This document shows, piece after piece, positions 21,201 to 28,947 of a DNA stretch of 64,000 bases. A program made the position numbers and the translations under genes. The DNA comes from Viscum album (taxonomy: Eukaryota; Streptophyta; Magnoliopsida; Santalales; Viscaceae), in assembly GCA_963277665.1 (NCBI GenBank), contig OY728120.1, positions 943,317,195-943,381,194 of the forward strand, given 5' to 3'. Each line of letters starts with the position of its first letter. Positions within the stretch are counted from its first letter, which is position 1. The notes under the pieces are model-generated. The model was given only the letters and a program-made list of their open reading frames with translations, was not told the origin of the DNA and made no database searches.

Positions 21201-22786
21201 AGTTCCTTGGATTTGTGGTAAGATACCGGGGTATAGAGATCGACCCAGAGAAAATCAGGGCGATTAGCCAGATGCCTCCCCCAGGTACCGTCCGGGAACT
21301 GCAAGGGTTCCAAGGCCACTTAGCCTATATACGCCGATTCATCGCGAATCTGGCCGGCAAGTGTAAGCCCTTTTCTCGGCTCATGAAGAAAGGTGCCACC
21401 TATGTATGGGATAAAGAGTGTCAGACTGCTTTCGAGGAGATCAAGCAGTACCTGCTTCAACCTCCGGTTCTGATGCCGCCTGTATCCGGGAAGCCGCTGG
21501 TCCTCTATGTGACCGCCCTGGAACGGTCCCTGGGTGCCCTTCTCGCCCAGAAGAACAACGAGGGAACGGAGAATAGCCTCTATTACCTCAGTCGCATGCT
21601 CCTCGATGCGGAAGTTAGGTATTACCCCATCGAGAAGAGCTGCCTGGCGCTCGTATTTGCCGTACAGAAATTACGGCACTACTTGCAGCACCATGAGGTA
21701 CAGTTGGTTTCTCGGGTAGACCCGTTGAAATATATCCTGAGCCGACCTAGGTTGACTGGTCGTCTAGCGCGGTGGGCTGTGATTCTCCAGCAGTTCGACA
21801 TCAGGTATGTGTCTCAGAATGCCATCAAAGGGCAAGCATTGGCAGACTTTCTGGCTGCTCACCCAACCTCCGCGGATCAGCCGCTGGATCTAGGCTTTCC
21901 TGATGAGACCATTCTCTCGGTTGATCGAGCCGATTCATGCTGGCAGATGCACTTTTATGGTGCATCCCGGAGCCCCACCGGTAAAAGACTCGATAATCCT
22001 AATCTCAACAGAGTGGGCTTGGGCATCGTCTTCATTACCCCGGAGCGAGCCATGCTGCCATACTCTTTCCTGTTGTCAGAGGGCTGTACCAACAATGAGG
22101 CGGAATACCATGCCCTCATCACCGACCTCGAGTTGGCTCTCGAGATCGACGTGCCCCGTCTGTGCGTGAAAGGGGACTCCGAGCTGGTCGTTAAGCAGAT
22201 CAATGGCGACTACATTGTCAGGAAGCCGGAACTTGTGCCATTGTTGGAGTGCACCCTCCTTCTGATGGCCCGGTTCCCTTCTCGGCCGGAAATTGTCCAT
22301 GTTCCCCGGTCGCAGAACGGTCGAGCAGATGCTTTGGCCAGCCTCGCTGCGTCACTTGCAGAGCCTGAACAGGAAAACCTGATCGTCCGCATGACGCGCC
22401 GCAGGCTCATCGCTCCCGTTATCCCGGAAGAAGATCGCGGCCCGTTGGTAAATAACCTCACCACGGTTGCTCCTATGCCCGGAGCCCCGAGTACCCCAGA
22501 TATGACAGTCGGATCAGCCCCTGATTGGAGGACGCCTTTGGTTGAGTACCTCCAACATGGCATTCTTCCATCGGATCGGGCCGAGCGCGAGCGAGTTCGA
22601 CGCCGCGCATCGCAGTTTGTCCTCCAGAGCAGTCCCGGCCTGGAGCAGATCCTCTACAAACGCGGATTTGATGGTGTTCTCCTCCGTTGCCTTCAGGGAG
22701 TTGAGATCCCACGAGTCATGCAAGAGGTTCATGCTGGTTCATGCGGCGCCCACCAGACTGGGCCGAAGCTGTCCCACCAGATTTGA
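18203..22786 (+). CDS. pol: Gag C-terminus, protease, RT, RNase H and second RNase H of element C
   Basis: Continues the gag frame after the TAG with no other break to the TGA at 22,784. In order: a C-x2-H-x4-H-x4-C zinc-knuckle-like motif at 18,461-18,502, then a Pro/Ser-rich linker. The aspartic protease (about 19,650-20,035) has active site DTG at 19,724 and the YNALMGRPWLH block. RT (about 20,640-21,470) has CIDFRDLN, FMDGYSGYNQI and YVDD at 21,065-21,076. The first RNase H (21,490-21,860) lacks the usual first Asp, as is common in Tat elements. The archaeal-type RNase H (about 21,940-22,350) has NNEAEY, GDSELV and NGRADAL. In the second RNase H the first catalytic Asp, usual in FDGAS, is Tyr (HFYGAS). 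The last residues are the His part of the integrase zinc finger. Dual RNase H defines the Tat lineage. Confidence 0.93.
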   Translation, partial: RQPQNRPAPPRNVPPQPRRDNQGPPPRQAPPAPRQDHAPRGSRHLTYSFHEDQVPGYFRSALEQRIVRLPECWKPEEVHLTNNPRYCPYHRALGHTIQRCYVFKDWLQDQINNNVIRLGPAPAQVAGVFVGSDDDSGNEDEWQLVSNRGSQKYNNWMARKTTVRAHGIIRAHLNQPEPPESAGAVSASSSQPASSKRSKRRQRKKEEHAPPVPPLSRTLGDFMPPEMGVPPRIRPVMDDSSDDGIGYASVNTVELVNPFSVPDVEEHQVDLPSVPGRRYRRKNRSNRSRRGTAVGTSSQAVHATETRQQAQNRAQRAQPPHPGMTDSPPPLFVVWDQAEPPQPRRDQLHPTTCPSRPPDSSTVTISRTATSEQRDAPSTSRPPIQPARPVMPPTAEQPPATRGSRLAKKYDDLKNLADIPARLSILEALRMSSEMREALAEALKSPLQFETEVAAAEAFHAETIEDAECQEVISFSGKDEDPPIQGHIRPLYVTGQFNGLEVRRCLVDTGSGINLIPTRTLRRLGLSEDDLIPSDLRIQGYDRTEKTPVGKIRLKTQFGDLVANTEFMVVSQDTAYNALMGRPWLHLHAAVPSSYHQCLKYSLNGRVGVLQGDASPFASCEARYLDADYYKRKDKQILAGEVEPVAVASDPWASLDDAYVLPIQRLDVAMVLTVRESPDEMAATARASTSGPAGSGSPNAVSNAVSPVDDPSPSGEDVEDAPPAFEEGVPATVDELIQVNLGTEADPRPTLVSAAMPSEERQQYVDFLRKHRDVFAWGYDEMPGLDPQVAVHRLGLPANHRGFKQPPRKMHPSHGAMVEAEVDKLIKANFVREVQYPKWLANIVPVRKKNGQIRVCIDFRDLNRHCPKDDFPLPVTELLIDATTGFQALSFMDGYSGYNQIRMAPEDEEFTAFRAPLGTFCYRVMPFGLKNAGATYQRAMHRIFKPILGTLVECYVDDLVVKSRQRQDHLKDLEKVFSFLRSRCLKMNPLKCVFGVTSGKFLGFVVRYRGIEIDPEKIRAISQMPPPGTVRELQGFQGHLAYIRRFIANLAGKCKPFSRLMKKGATYVWDKECQTAFEEIKQYLLQPPVLMPPVSGKPLVLYVTALERSLGALLAQKNNEGTENSLYYLSRMLLDAEVRYYPIEKSCLALVFAVQKLRHYLQHHEVQLVSRVDPLKYILSRPRLTGRLARWAVILQQFDIRYVSQNAIKGQALADFLAAHPTSADQPLDLGFPDETILSVDRADSCWQMHFYGASRSPTGKRLDNPNLNRVGLGIVFITPERAMLPYSFLLSEGCTNNEAEYHALITDLELALEIDVPRLCVKGDSELVVKQINGDYIVRKPELVPLLECTLLLMARFPSRPEIVHVPRSQNGRADALASLAASLAEPEQENLIVRMTRRRLIAPVIPEEDRGPLVNNLTTVAPMPGAPSTPDMTVGSAPDWRTPLVEYLQHGILPSDRAERERVRRRASQFVLQSSPGLEQILYKRGFDGVLLRCLQGVEIPRVMQEVHAGSCGAHQTGPKLSHQI

Positions 22787-23788
22787 AGGTTGGGATACTT
22801 CTGGCCCTCCATGATCCATGACTGCATCGAGTATACCCGGAGGTGCCATGCGTGCCAGGTTCATGCGAACTTTGTGCATCGGCCGCCGGAGCCTCTCCAT
22901 ACCACAAGGTATTCCTGGACCTTTGCAGTCTGGGGACTGGACGTTGTGGGACCTTACCCACCGGCGACAGCTCGCCAGTGCCGGTTCATTCTGACCGCTA
23001 CGGACTTCTTCTCCAAATGGGCAGAGGCGATTCCGCTCAGAGAGGTCAAATCCTGTTCGATCGCTGACTTCGTGACCTCCAACATCATCCATCGATTTGG
23101 AGTGCCTCACGCTATCCTCACGGATAACGAAACCAATTTCCGAGCAGCCGAGTTGAAGAAGTTGTACGCCAAGTATAACATTCGCTCGAACCATACATCT
23201 CGCTATCATGCGCAGGCGAATGGACAGATCGAGGCGTTTAACAAAACCCTCTCTAACATTCTGCAAAAGATGGTTGGTCAGAACAAGATGAGTTGGCCGG
23301 ACAAGCTCCCCAACGCCCTCTGTGCTTATCGGACGACGACTCGCAATTCCACCCAGATGACCCCTTATTCCCTGGTGTATGGAGCTGAGGCCGTCCTGCC
23401 CATCGAGATCCAGTTACCGTCCTTGCGCACTGCGGTCTACGACCAGCAAGCGCCAGACAGAGTTGCTGAAGCCCGTCTAGTCGAGTTGGAAGCACTGGAT
23501 GAGAATAGACTTCGCGCTTTGCACAACTTGGAGAGGCATCAAAGCAGAATGGCTCGAGCTTTCAATAAGAAGGTTCGCCTCCGCTCCTTCCTGCAGGGTG
23601 ATCTAGTGCTAGCCCTAAGAGCGCCGATGATCCCCGGCAGGAAGCCACCCAAGTTGGAGCCCAAGTGGGAGGGACCCTTTGTTGTCCACAAGGTCTATCC
23701 CAATGGCGCGTACTCCCTAGCGACTATGGATGGTGAGCGTGTCACTCCTCCCACCAACGCTAGGTTCCTCAAGCAATACTTTGCCTGA
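22787..23788 (+). CDS. int: Integrase of element C, separated from pol by one TGA
   Basis: Same frame as pol. The TGA at 22,784-22,786 splits the HHCC zinc finger: the two His lie before it (22,725-22,755) and the C-x2-C (CHAC) after it. The catalytic core follows, with Asp in GLDVVGP, Asp in LTDNETNF and Glu in NGQIEAFNK, so the DDE triad is intact. The C-terminal part ends with a GPFVVHKV block and LKQYFA, without a chromodomain, as expected for Tat. The protein would insert the cDNA in the nucleus. The TGA fits a C-to-T change at a CpG, the usual decay of methylated repeats. The array of GACGTTAAACTG units starts ten bases after the stop. Confidence 0.92.
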   Translation, partial: RLGYFWPSMIHDCIEYTRRCHACQVHANFVHRPPEPLHTTRYSWTFAVWGLDVVGPYPPATARQCRFILTATDFFSKWAEAIPLREVKSCSIADFVTSNIIHRFGVPHAILTDNETNFRAAELKKLYAKYNIRSNHTSRYHAQANGQIEAFNKTLSNILQKMVGQNKMSWPDKLPNALCAYRTTTRNSTQMTPYSLVYGAEAVLPIEIQLPSLRTAVYDQQAPDRVAEARLVELEALDENRLRALHNLERHQSRMARAFNKKVRLRSFLQGDLVLALRAPMIPGRKPPKLEPKWEGPFVVHKVYPNGAYSLATMDGERVTPPTNARFLKQYFA

Positions 23789-23797
23789 GTGTTCATT

Positions 23798-24210
23798 CGT
23801 CCCGCATGACGCTAAACTGCACTTCGTCCCGCATGACGCTAAACTGCACTTCGTCCCGCATGACGCTAAACTGCACTTCGTCCTGCATGACGTTAAACTG
23901 CACCACGTCCTGCACGACGTTAAACTGCATTCGTCCAGGCTACAAGACGTTAAACTGTTCAGCATTCGGCCGCGCTGCAAGACGTTAAACTGCCAAGTGC
24001 TTCGTCCTGCATGACGCTAAACTGCACTACGTCCGAGCTACAAGACGTTAAACTGTTCAGCATTCGTCCTGCATGACGCTAAACTGCACTACGTCCGAGC
24101 TACAAGACGTTAAACTGTTCAGCATTCGTCCTGCATGACGCTAAACTGCACTACGTCCGAGCTACAAGACGTTAAACTGTTCAGCATTCGTCCTGCATGA
24201 CGTAAAACTG
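23798..24210 (+). repeat. GACGTTAAACTG array after pol (about 14 units)
   Basis: Fourteen units of GACG(C/T)TAAACTG in 413 bases. The first three have a 27-base period (CGTCCCGCATGACG...), and the last part has a 60-base higher-order repeat of unit pairs. The spacers are shared with the LTR arrays, so LTR and internal arrays have a common origin. Single units follow at about 24,479 and 24,750, and derived forms at 25,667, 25,691 and 26,830. Confidence 0.85.
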
Positions 24211-24218
24211 CCTCTCAA

Positions 24219-24261
24219 GAACTACGTGCGGCTTGATTCCCATCCTTATGGGATACGTAGG
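24219..24261 (+). ncRNA. Hairpin module, copy 3
   Basis: Outer arms CTACGT/ACGTAG, inner stem TCCCAT/ATGGGA with loop CCTT. Confidence 0.6.
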
Positions 24262-24497
24262 ATCGCCTGAACATTCATGTTTCAGGCCCAGCCCCATCCT
24301 TCGGGAATTTCCATCCCATCCCGGGCCCTTGGTCCAGTTGCCTCTGGGTATGTGGCGTATGGTGTGAGCGCGGGGGATTATGCCCTCATTCACGTCGGTT
24401 TTCTCGCCACGCTGTACGCCCCCCACGTTTGGGGATGCCTTCTGCTCCCCCCTTCTTTTCCCCTCATCGTCCTGCATGACGTTAAACTGCACTTCAA

Positions 24498-24540
24498 GAA
24501 CTACGTATGGCTTGATTCCCATCCTTATGGGATACGTAGG
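24498..24540 (+). ncRNA. Hairpin module, copy 4
   Basis: Same inner stem as copy 3. One change in the left linker (CTACGTATGG). Confidence 0.6.
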
Positions 24541-24767
24541 ACCGCCTGGACATTCATGTTTCAGGCCCAGCCCCATTTCCCGGGAATCTCTATCCCGCAT
24601 TGGGCCTCTGGCCCCAGTTCCCCTCCTTTTTGTGCGAGGCGTATCGCGTGAGCGGGGGATTATGTACTCATTCGCGTTGGTCTACTGGCCACGCCGTACG
24701 CCTCCCCCCGTGTGTGGGACTACCTCACACCCCTCATCGTCCTGCATGACGTTAAACTGCCTCTCAA

Positions 24768-24810
24768 GAACTACGTGCGGCTTGATTCCCATCCTTATGG
24801 GATACGTAGG
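24768..24810 (+). ncRNA. Hairpin module, copy 5
   Basis: Identical to copy 3 over the whole 43-base module. Confidence 0.6.
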
Positions 24811-25999
24811 ACCGCCTGAACGCTTGTGTTTCAGGTCCAGCCCCGTCCCTTGGTTGATCATGGGAATCTGCCCTCTTTTGGTTGCTCTCAGGGTGAGTCC
24901 TCCGACCCTTTCCGGAGATCTGTTAACATGTTTTGGGTACTTCGGTCTATGACTCGTAGTGTCAGATTCAATCCCGACAAGTCCTGTGTTGCTTGTCAGG
25001 CCTCGCGCTTCCTCTTATTCGAGCCTTCACTCAAAGGGATCCTCGTTAGCGGTTTGGGTACGATGCCTCAGTGCTCTCCCACCGCTCCGGGTCGATTTAC
25101 CGGCGGGTCTTGGGCCGCAAATCGATATGAATCCTGCGATTGAGCGGTTGATGCTCGTTTGCTTGCCCCGTCTTAGGCTGACGCGATCGGATGTTGTGTT
25201 GCGAATGCGTCAGCAACATCCTTGATCGACATGTCGGCTCTTTCAGGCTCTGAACATTGGTTGCGCAGTCCTCATCACACTCCGCCTTTATGCGTTGTAG
25301 TGGAATCTGGACACTCTTTTCATACTGACCTTCAGTACACCTTTACACGTTAGGCAGACCAACCAAGGTAATGATGTCGTTCGAGGCTCCCATGATCTGA
25401 GCACCAAAGATATATGCGGATGTTCTCCCCAAGGGCCATGCGTAGCTGGACCGTCGTCCCCATAAGGAGGGAGGAGTCGCTCGAACAATCGCGTTCTGAG
25501 CCCAGTATATCTGGAGGCTAGCATCTCTGCCCCTCGGGTGATGGACATACGCAGGCCCCTATCCCAAGACTCTTCTCCTGGAATCGTGCGTGACCGCAGG
25601 GCTGGGTATGCTCCCACCTCCGCCGTACCGCGATAAGCGGATTCCTCCATGGTCCGAACCACACGACCTTAAACTGTGTTGTCTGGTCCTACCACACGAC
25701 CGTAAACTGTGATCGTCTTGGCCGCCCGACGAGAAACGGCACTGCATCGTGATGTTCCCCTCAGGGGGCACTCATGTTGGGCGCTGGTTAATAACCACGC
25801 CATTCATCAATGCCTTCCATGGATTGATTATTGTGGCGACGCCAGAGATTTCTCAATCCCAGGCACGTCGCCGCACAAAGAAAAACCATTCATCTTTAAG
25901 GACAAACAAGAAATATCAAATGCCGCTCCTTTTGTGTGCGAGGGTCAGACCCGCACTCTTCCCCGCGCTGGTGCCCGATTGTGTTGCGCCGCGCTTCAA

Positions 26000-26042
26000 G
26001 AACTACGTGCGGCTTGATTCCCATCCTTATGGGATACGTAGG
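26000..26042 (+). ncRNA. Hairpin module, copy 6
   Basis: Identical to copy 3 in the 43-base core, but flanked by different sequence. Confidence 0.6.
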
Positions 26043-26642
26043 AATGCCCGGATGTTTGAAACTTCGGGTCCAGCCCCCCACCTCTTAGAGATTCCCCCTT
26101 CTCTGGGGAATCCGCCGCCTTCAGGTCACCCTCAAGGCGCGTTCCCTGACCCCTTGCAGTGGTCCACCGGTGTCAAGAGTACTCTGGTTTATTGCCAGGA
26201 GGGTCAGGATCCGCTTGGTCAGGTTTCCTCCGCTTTTCAGGCTTCGTGCTCCCTTTCATTCGAACCCATCGTCTACGCCCTGGGTGGAGCCCCCGTGAAC
26301 GGTTCGGACACAATGCCTCAGTGCTCTCCCACCGACTCGGGCCGGTACCCCCAATGGCCTCGGGCAGCAAATCGATATGAATCCTGCGATTTAGCGGTCG
26401 ATGCTCGTTTGCTGCCTCATTCCACCAACGGTTAGTGCGATGTTGATGCTGCTTTTCCGCCACGGTCGGCAGTACTCTCATATCGTCACGCCGGTGCTCC
26501 CGGTCCTCGAGTGAATGGCCGCATGATTCACATTTCCCACCTCCCATTCTGACCAGGCGAAACCTCGGCACTCTCGACACTATCCCTCAGTACATCTTCG
26601 CATATCCAGGGGATATGACCAGATGCGGCGTACTTTGAGGTC

Positions 26643-26808
26643 TTTATGGTCCGAGCTCTAAGACCTCAAACTAAGATCTCTCCTTATGGTCCGAGCTCTA
26701 AGACCTTAAACTAAGATCTCTCCTTATGGTCCGAGCTCTAAGACCTTAAACTAAGATCTAACCCTTATGGTCCGAGCTCTACGACCTTAAACTAAGATCT
26801 CCCCTAAA
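26643..26808 (+). repeat. Four tandem copies of a 40-bp unit
   Basis: Starts of TATGGTCCGAGCTC at 26,645, 26,685, 26,725 and 26,766 give periods of 40, 40 and 41. Each unit contains GACCTTAAACTAAGATC, a diverged relative of the GACGTTAAACTG unit. The copies are almost identical, so the expansion is recent. Confidence 0.85.
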
Positions 26809-26848
26809 CGGGAATCTACGTCCTGCATGACGTTAAACTGCACTCTCA

Positions 26849-26891
26849 GAACTACGTGTGGCTTGATCTCCAGCCTGATGGAGTACGTAGG
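26849..26891 (+). ncRNA. Hairpin module, copy 7 with a covarying inner stem
   Basis: Outer arms unchanged. The inner stem is CTCCA/TGGAG in place of TCCCAT/ATGGGA, so both sides of the stem have changed together. Confidence 0.6.
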
Positions 26892-27721
26892 AACGCCCGG
26901 GCATTCCGACTCGGGTCCAGCCTCAGGGATCGTTAAGTCCCGCCCCTCCTCGTCGCCGGCCGTCTGGCCTGACTTCGGGTAGAGTGGTGCAGTTGTGATA
27001 TTCTCCCCGATTCAGCTCGGGATGCCCCACTGCAATGGTGGGAAGCGACGGTTTCCTCGTCAGAGAGGTGCTGTCTGAGAATTGAGGTGACTCACGGCCA
27101 GATTAGTGCATCCGCCTAATACGTTTTCCCCACGGTGGCACAATTTTGAGAGCGTTGGATTCTGTCCGAACAAATCGTCACTTCGCCCCACGCTTCGCAT
27201 GCCCTGTTGATCTGGATTTTCCACCCTTGTGTCTGAAGGAACCCCAAAGCGGTATTCATGATGACATGTGGTCCGCCTCCTGCAATATGAATGATGGCCT
27301 TTTTCGGTCCGTCTATTGCAGCTGTTATGGTCGATCCACTGTCCGCCTACCGTCTTGGGCATTTCCTGGAAGGCCGACCGTTGTGGATGTCTGGATTCGG
27401 GACACGCAATTCACCCTTTCTCATTTCCCTATGTTCGGATAAAATCTCAACGCCCCTAGCATTGTCCCGCTCGTGTGTTGGAACAGGTTGGGGGAATGGT
27501 ACATTGATTAGGTCTGAGGTCTCCTTTCATAGGAATGACCTCCCTCTTTTCTCCAGAAATCCAGGCCCAATTATTGATGCCTGATGCTTGGTTAACACTC
27601 CCGCAAGACAGTGAATTGTGGTTGAGCATATTAAACCAAAAGATGCAGATAAATATATTGATTCATACAGATGGATCAAAGTAGCGGAAGCAAATGTTTT
27701 GGGAATGGCAAAACAAAGCCC

Positions 27722-28632
27722 TTAGGGATTAGCGTGCTGAATGAGTCTTTCTAATGCCGCTACCCTTTGGCTGGTGGCCTCCAGAGCTGCTTCTCGCTCT
27801 CTGCGTGCCCTCTCTTCGTCGGCGGTCGCAGCACGCAGTTCGTCGATTCTGGCCTGTGCACGCTCCCGCTCGACCTGAATTGTGACCATCTGTTGGCCCG
27901 CCTCCGTCAGCTGTACCTGGGCGTCAACCAGCTGGGCTGCTAGTTGCTCCACAAGCTCGGTACACGTTGCGACGAAGGCCTCCTTCTCTGCCGCCTGCCC
28001 TTCGAGGCGCCGGACTTCCTGCTCCGCCGCGAGGAGCGCCCGCGTGCTCTCCGACATGTCCCGACTTCGTGTGACGTCGGCACGCCGGCAGCTCTCGCGC
28101 ATCTTTTCGGCCATGAAATCACGGACCGTTAGATGGAGGCGTTGAGCATCATCTCCCCCGGCACACAGGAAGCGCAGCCAGGTTTGAAGTGATCCCATGC
28201 GCCCCAGCCACTCCGACGGGTCTCGCTTGAGGAAGCGCTGGATGCACTTCCACCCCCTGCGGCGCGTTATCCGGCTCTCCTCGACCGCCTCCGCGTCCGA
28301 GTCGTCCATCTCCTCGGGATCGGCGGGCCGGTAGGCGGGGAAGGCAGCCAGCAGGTCTGCTGCAGGGTCCGCCCCTGGGAGGTCCTCACGAGGGATAGGT
28401 TCCCCAACATCCGGGCGACCTTCTTCTCTCTCCCCAGCGGCGCTGACACCCTCGTCAGCCCCCGACCTCTCTCCGATGTCAGCACCGCCGGCGTCCGCAG
28501 CCCCCTGATCAGCAGTTAGTGGGGCCGGCTCGGTTTGGGAAGTCTGTTCCGGGGCAGGCGGCATGTCCGCCACTGGTCCACTCGTAGATGGCCCGGGTTC
28601 GGCAACCCGATGAGCCTCCAGTGTTGAGATCA
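27722..28632 (-). CDS. Antisense PMD gene, exon 3: coiled-coil C-terminus
   Basis: Last exon of the antisense gene, 303 codons including the stop, at 27,722. It begins with two bases that complete a codon started in exon 2. The first half is acidic and Pro-rich. About residues 130-165 of the exon read WLGRMGSLQTWLRFLCAGG. The last 120 residues form a long coiled coil (heptads in LLAAEQEVRRLEGQAAEKEA through ALEATSQRVAALERLI). Coiled-coil tails like this suggest dimerisation. The unspliced frame would also allow a start within intron 2, but this has no support beyond an ATG. No stop or frameshift was seen in the exon. Confidence 0.75.
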
Positions 28633-28704
28633 CTGCGCAGGGCATGCCATGGTTAGTCACGGATCGTCAACGGCAAGCACCAGCAGTAAAGTAAGGAGAC
28701 TTAC
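28633..28704 (-). other. Intron 2 of the antisense gene (72 nt)
   Basis: On the minus strand the donor is CCC/GTAAGTC, a perfect plant consensus after the junction, and the acceptor is CCCTGCGCAG/TG. Removal joins the phase-1 end of exon 2 with exon 3 in frame. The length is typical of short plant introns. Confidence 0.75.
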
Positions 28705-28870
28705 GGGAGTTCGGAGTGTCATCTTCCGCTACCCCGGTCGCCGCAGGAACAGTTGCAGCAGGGGACCCTTCCACGCTTGTCAGTTCGATGATGGGTGTCT
28801 GCCCCCCGCCTTGTCCTGCTGGCGCCCCTCCTACTCCCGCTGAGGATGCCTGACCAACATCCGTGCGCTC
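28705..28870 (-). CDS. Antisense PMD gene, exon 2
   Basis: 166 bases, bounded by a clear acceptor (CATCTTTCTCAG) and the strong donor GTAAGT. It encodes a Gly/Ala/Thr-rich linker of about 55 residues without stops. Its length is not a multiple of three, and only with both introns removed does one frame run from exon 1 through exon 3. That is the best evidence for the gene model. Confidence 0.7.
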
Positions 28871-28947
28871 CTGAGAAAGATGGAGAAATGGGTTAGAAGC
28901 TGCATAAGAGAGTGGATGAAGCAGATTGAGTAGGGATAGAAGCGGAC
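28871..28947 (-). other. Intron 1 of the antisense gene (77 nt)
   Basis: The donor CTCGAG/GTCCGC is weak. The acceptor TTTCTCAG/GAG has a good pyrimidine tract. The intron is T-rich compared with the exons, as plant introns are. Retention would shift the frame and end the protein at 28,831. Confidence 0.65.

Larger units (their letters stand above)
24211..27721 (+). other. Non-coding 3' region of element C between pol and the antisense gene
   Basis: No credible gene in sense or antisense. The region is built from repeated modules: five hairpin copies, each followed by a CCTGAACATTCATGTTTCAGG-like stretch and C-rich text, single GACGTTAAACTG units, and a 40-bp tandem repeat at 26,643. A duplicated block of about 200 bases recurs near 25,040-25,160 and 26,270-26,410 (GGTACGATGCCTCAGTGCTC and CGATATGAATCCTGCGAT are shared). 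The last 150 bases become AT-rich and probably serve as 3' UTR and terminator of the antisense gene. Long non-coding 3' regions are typical of Tat elements. Confidence 0.7.

Noticed and set aside
23730..24014. Open frame with repeated HDAKLHFVP units after the integrase
   Set aside because: It is only the translation of the GACGTTAAACTG array, overlaps the end of the integrase in another frame and also opens on the other strand.
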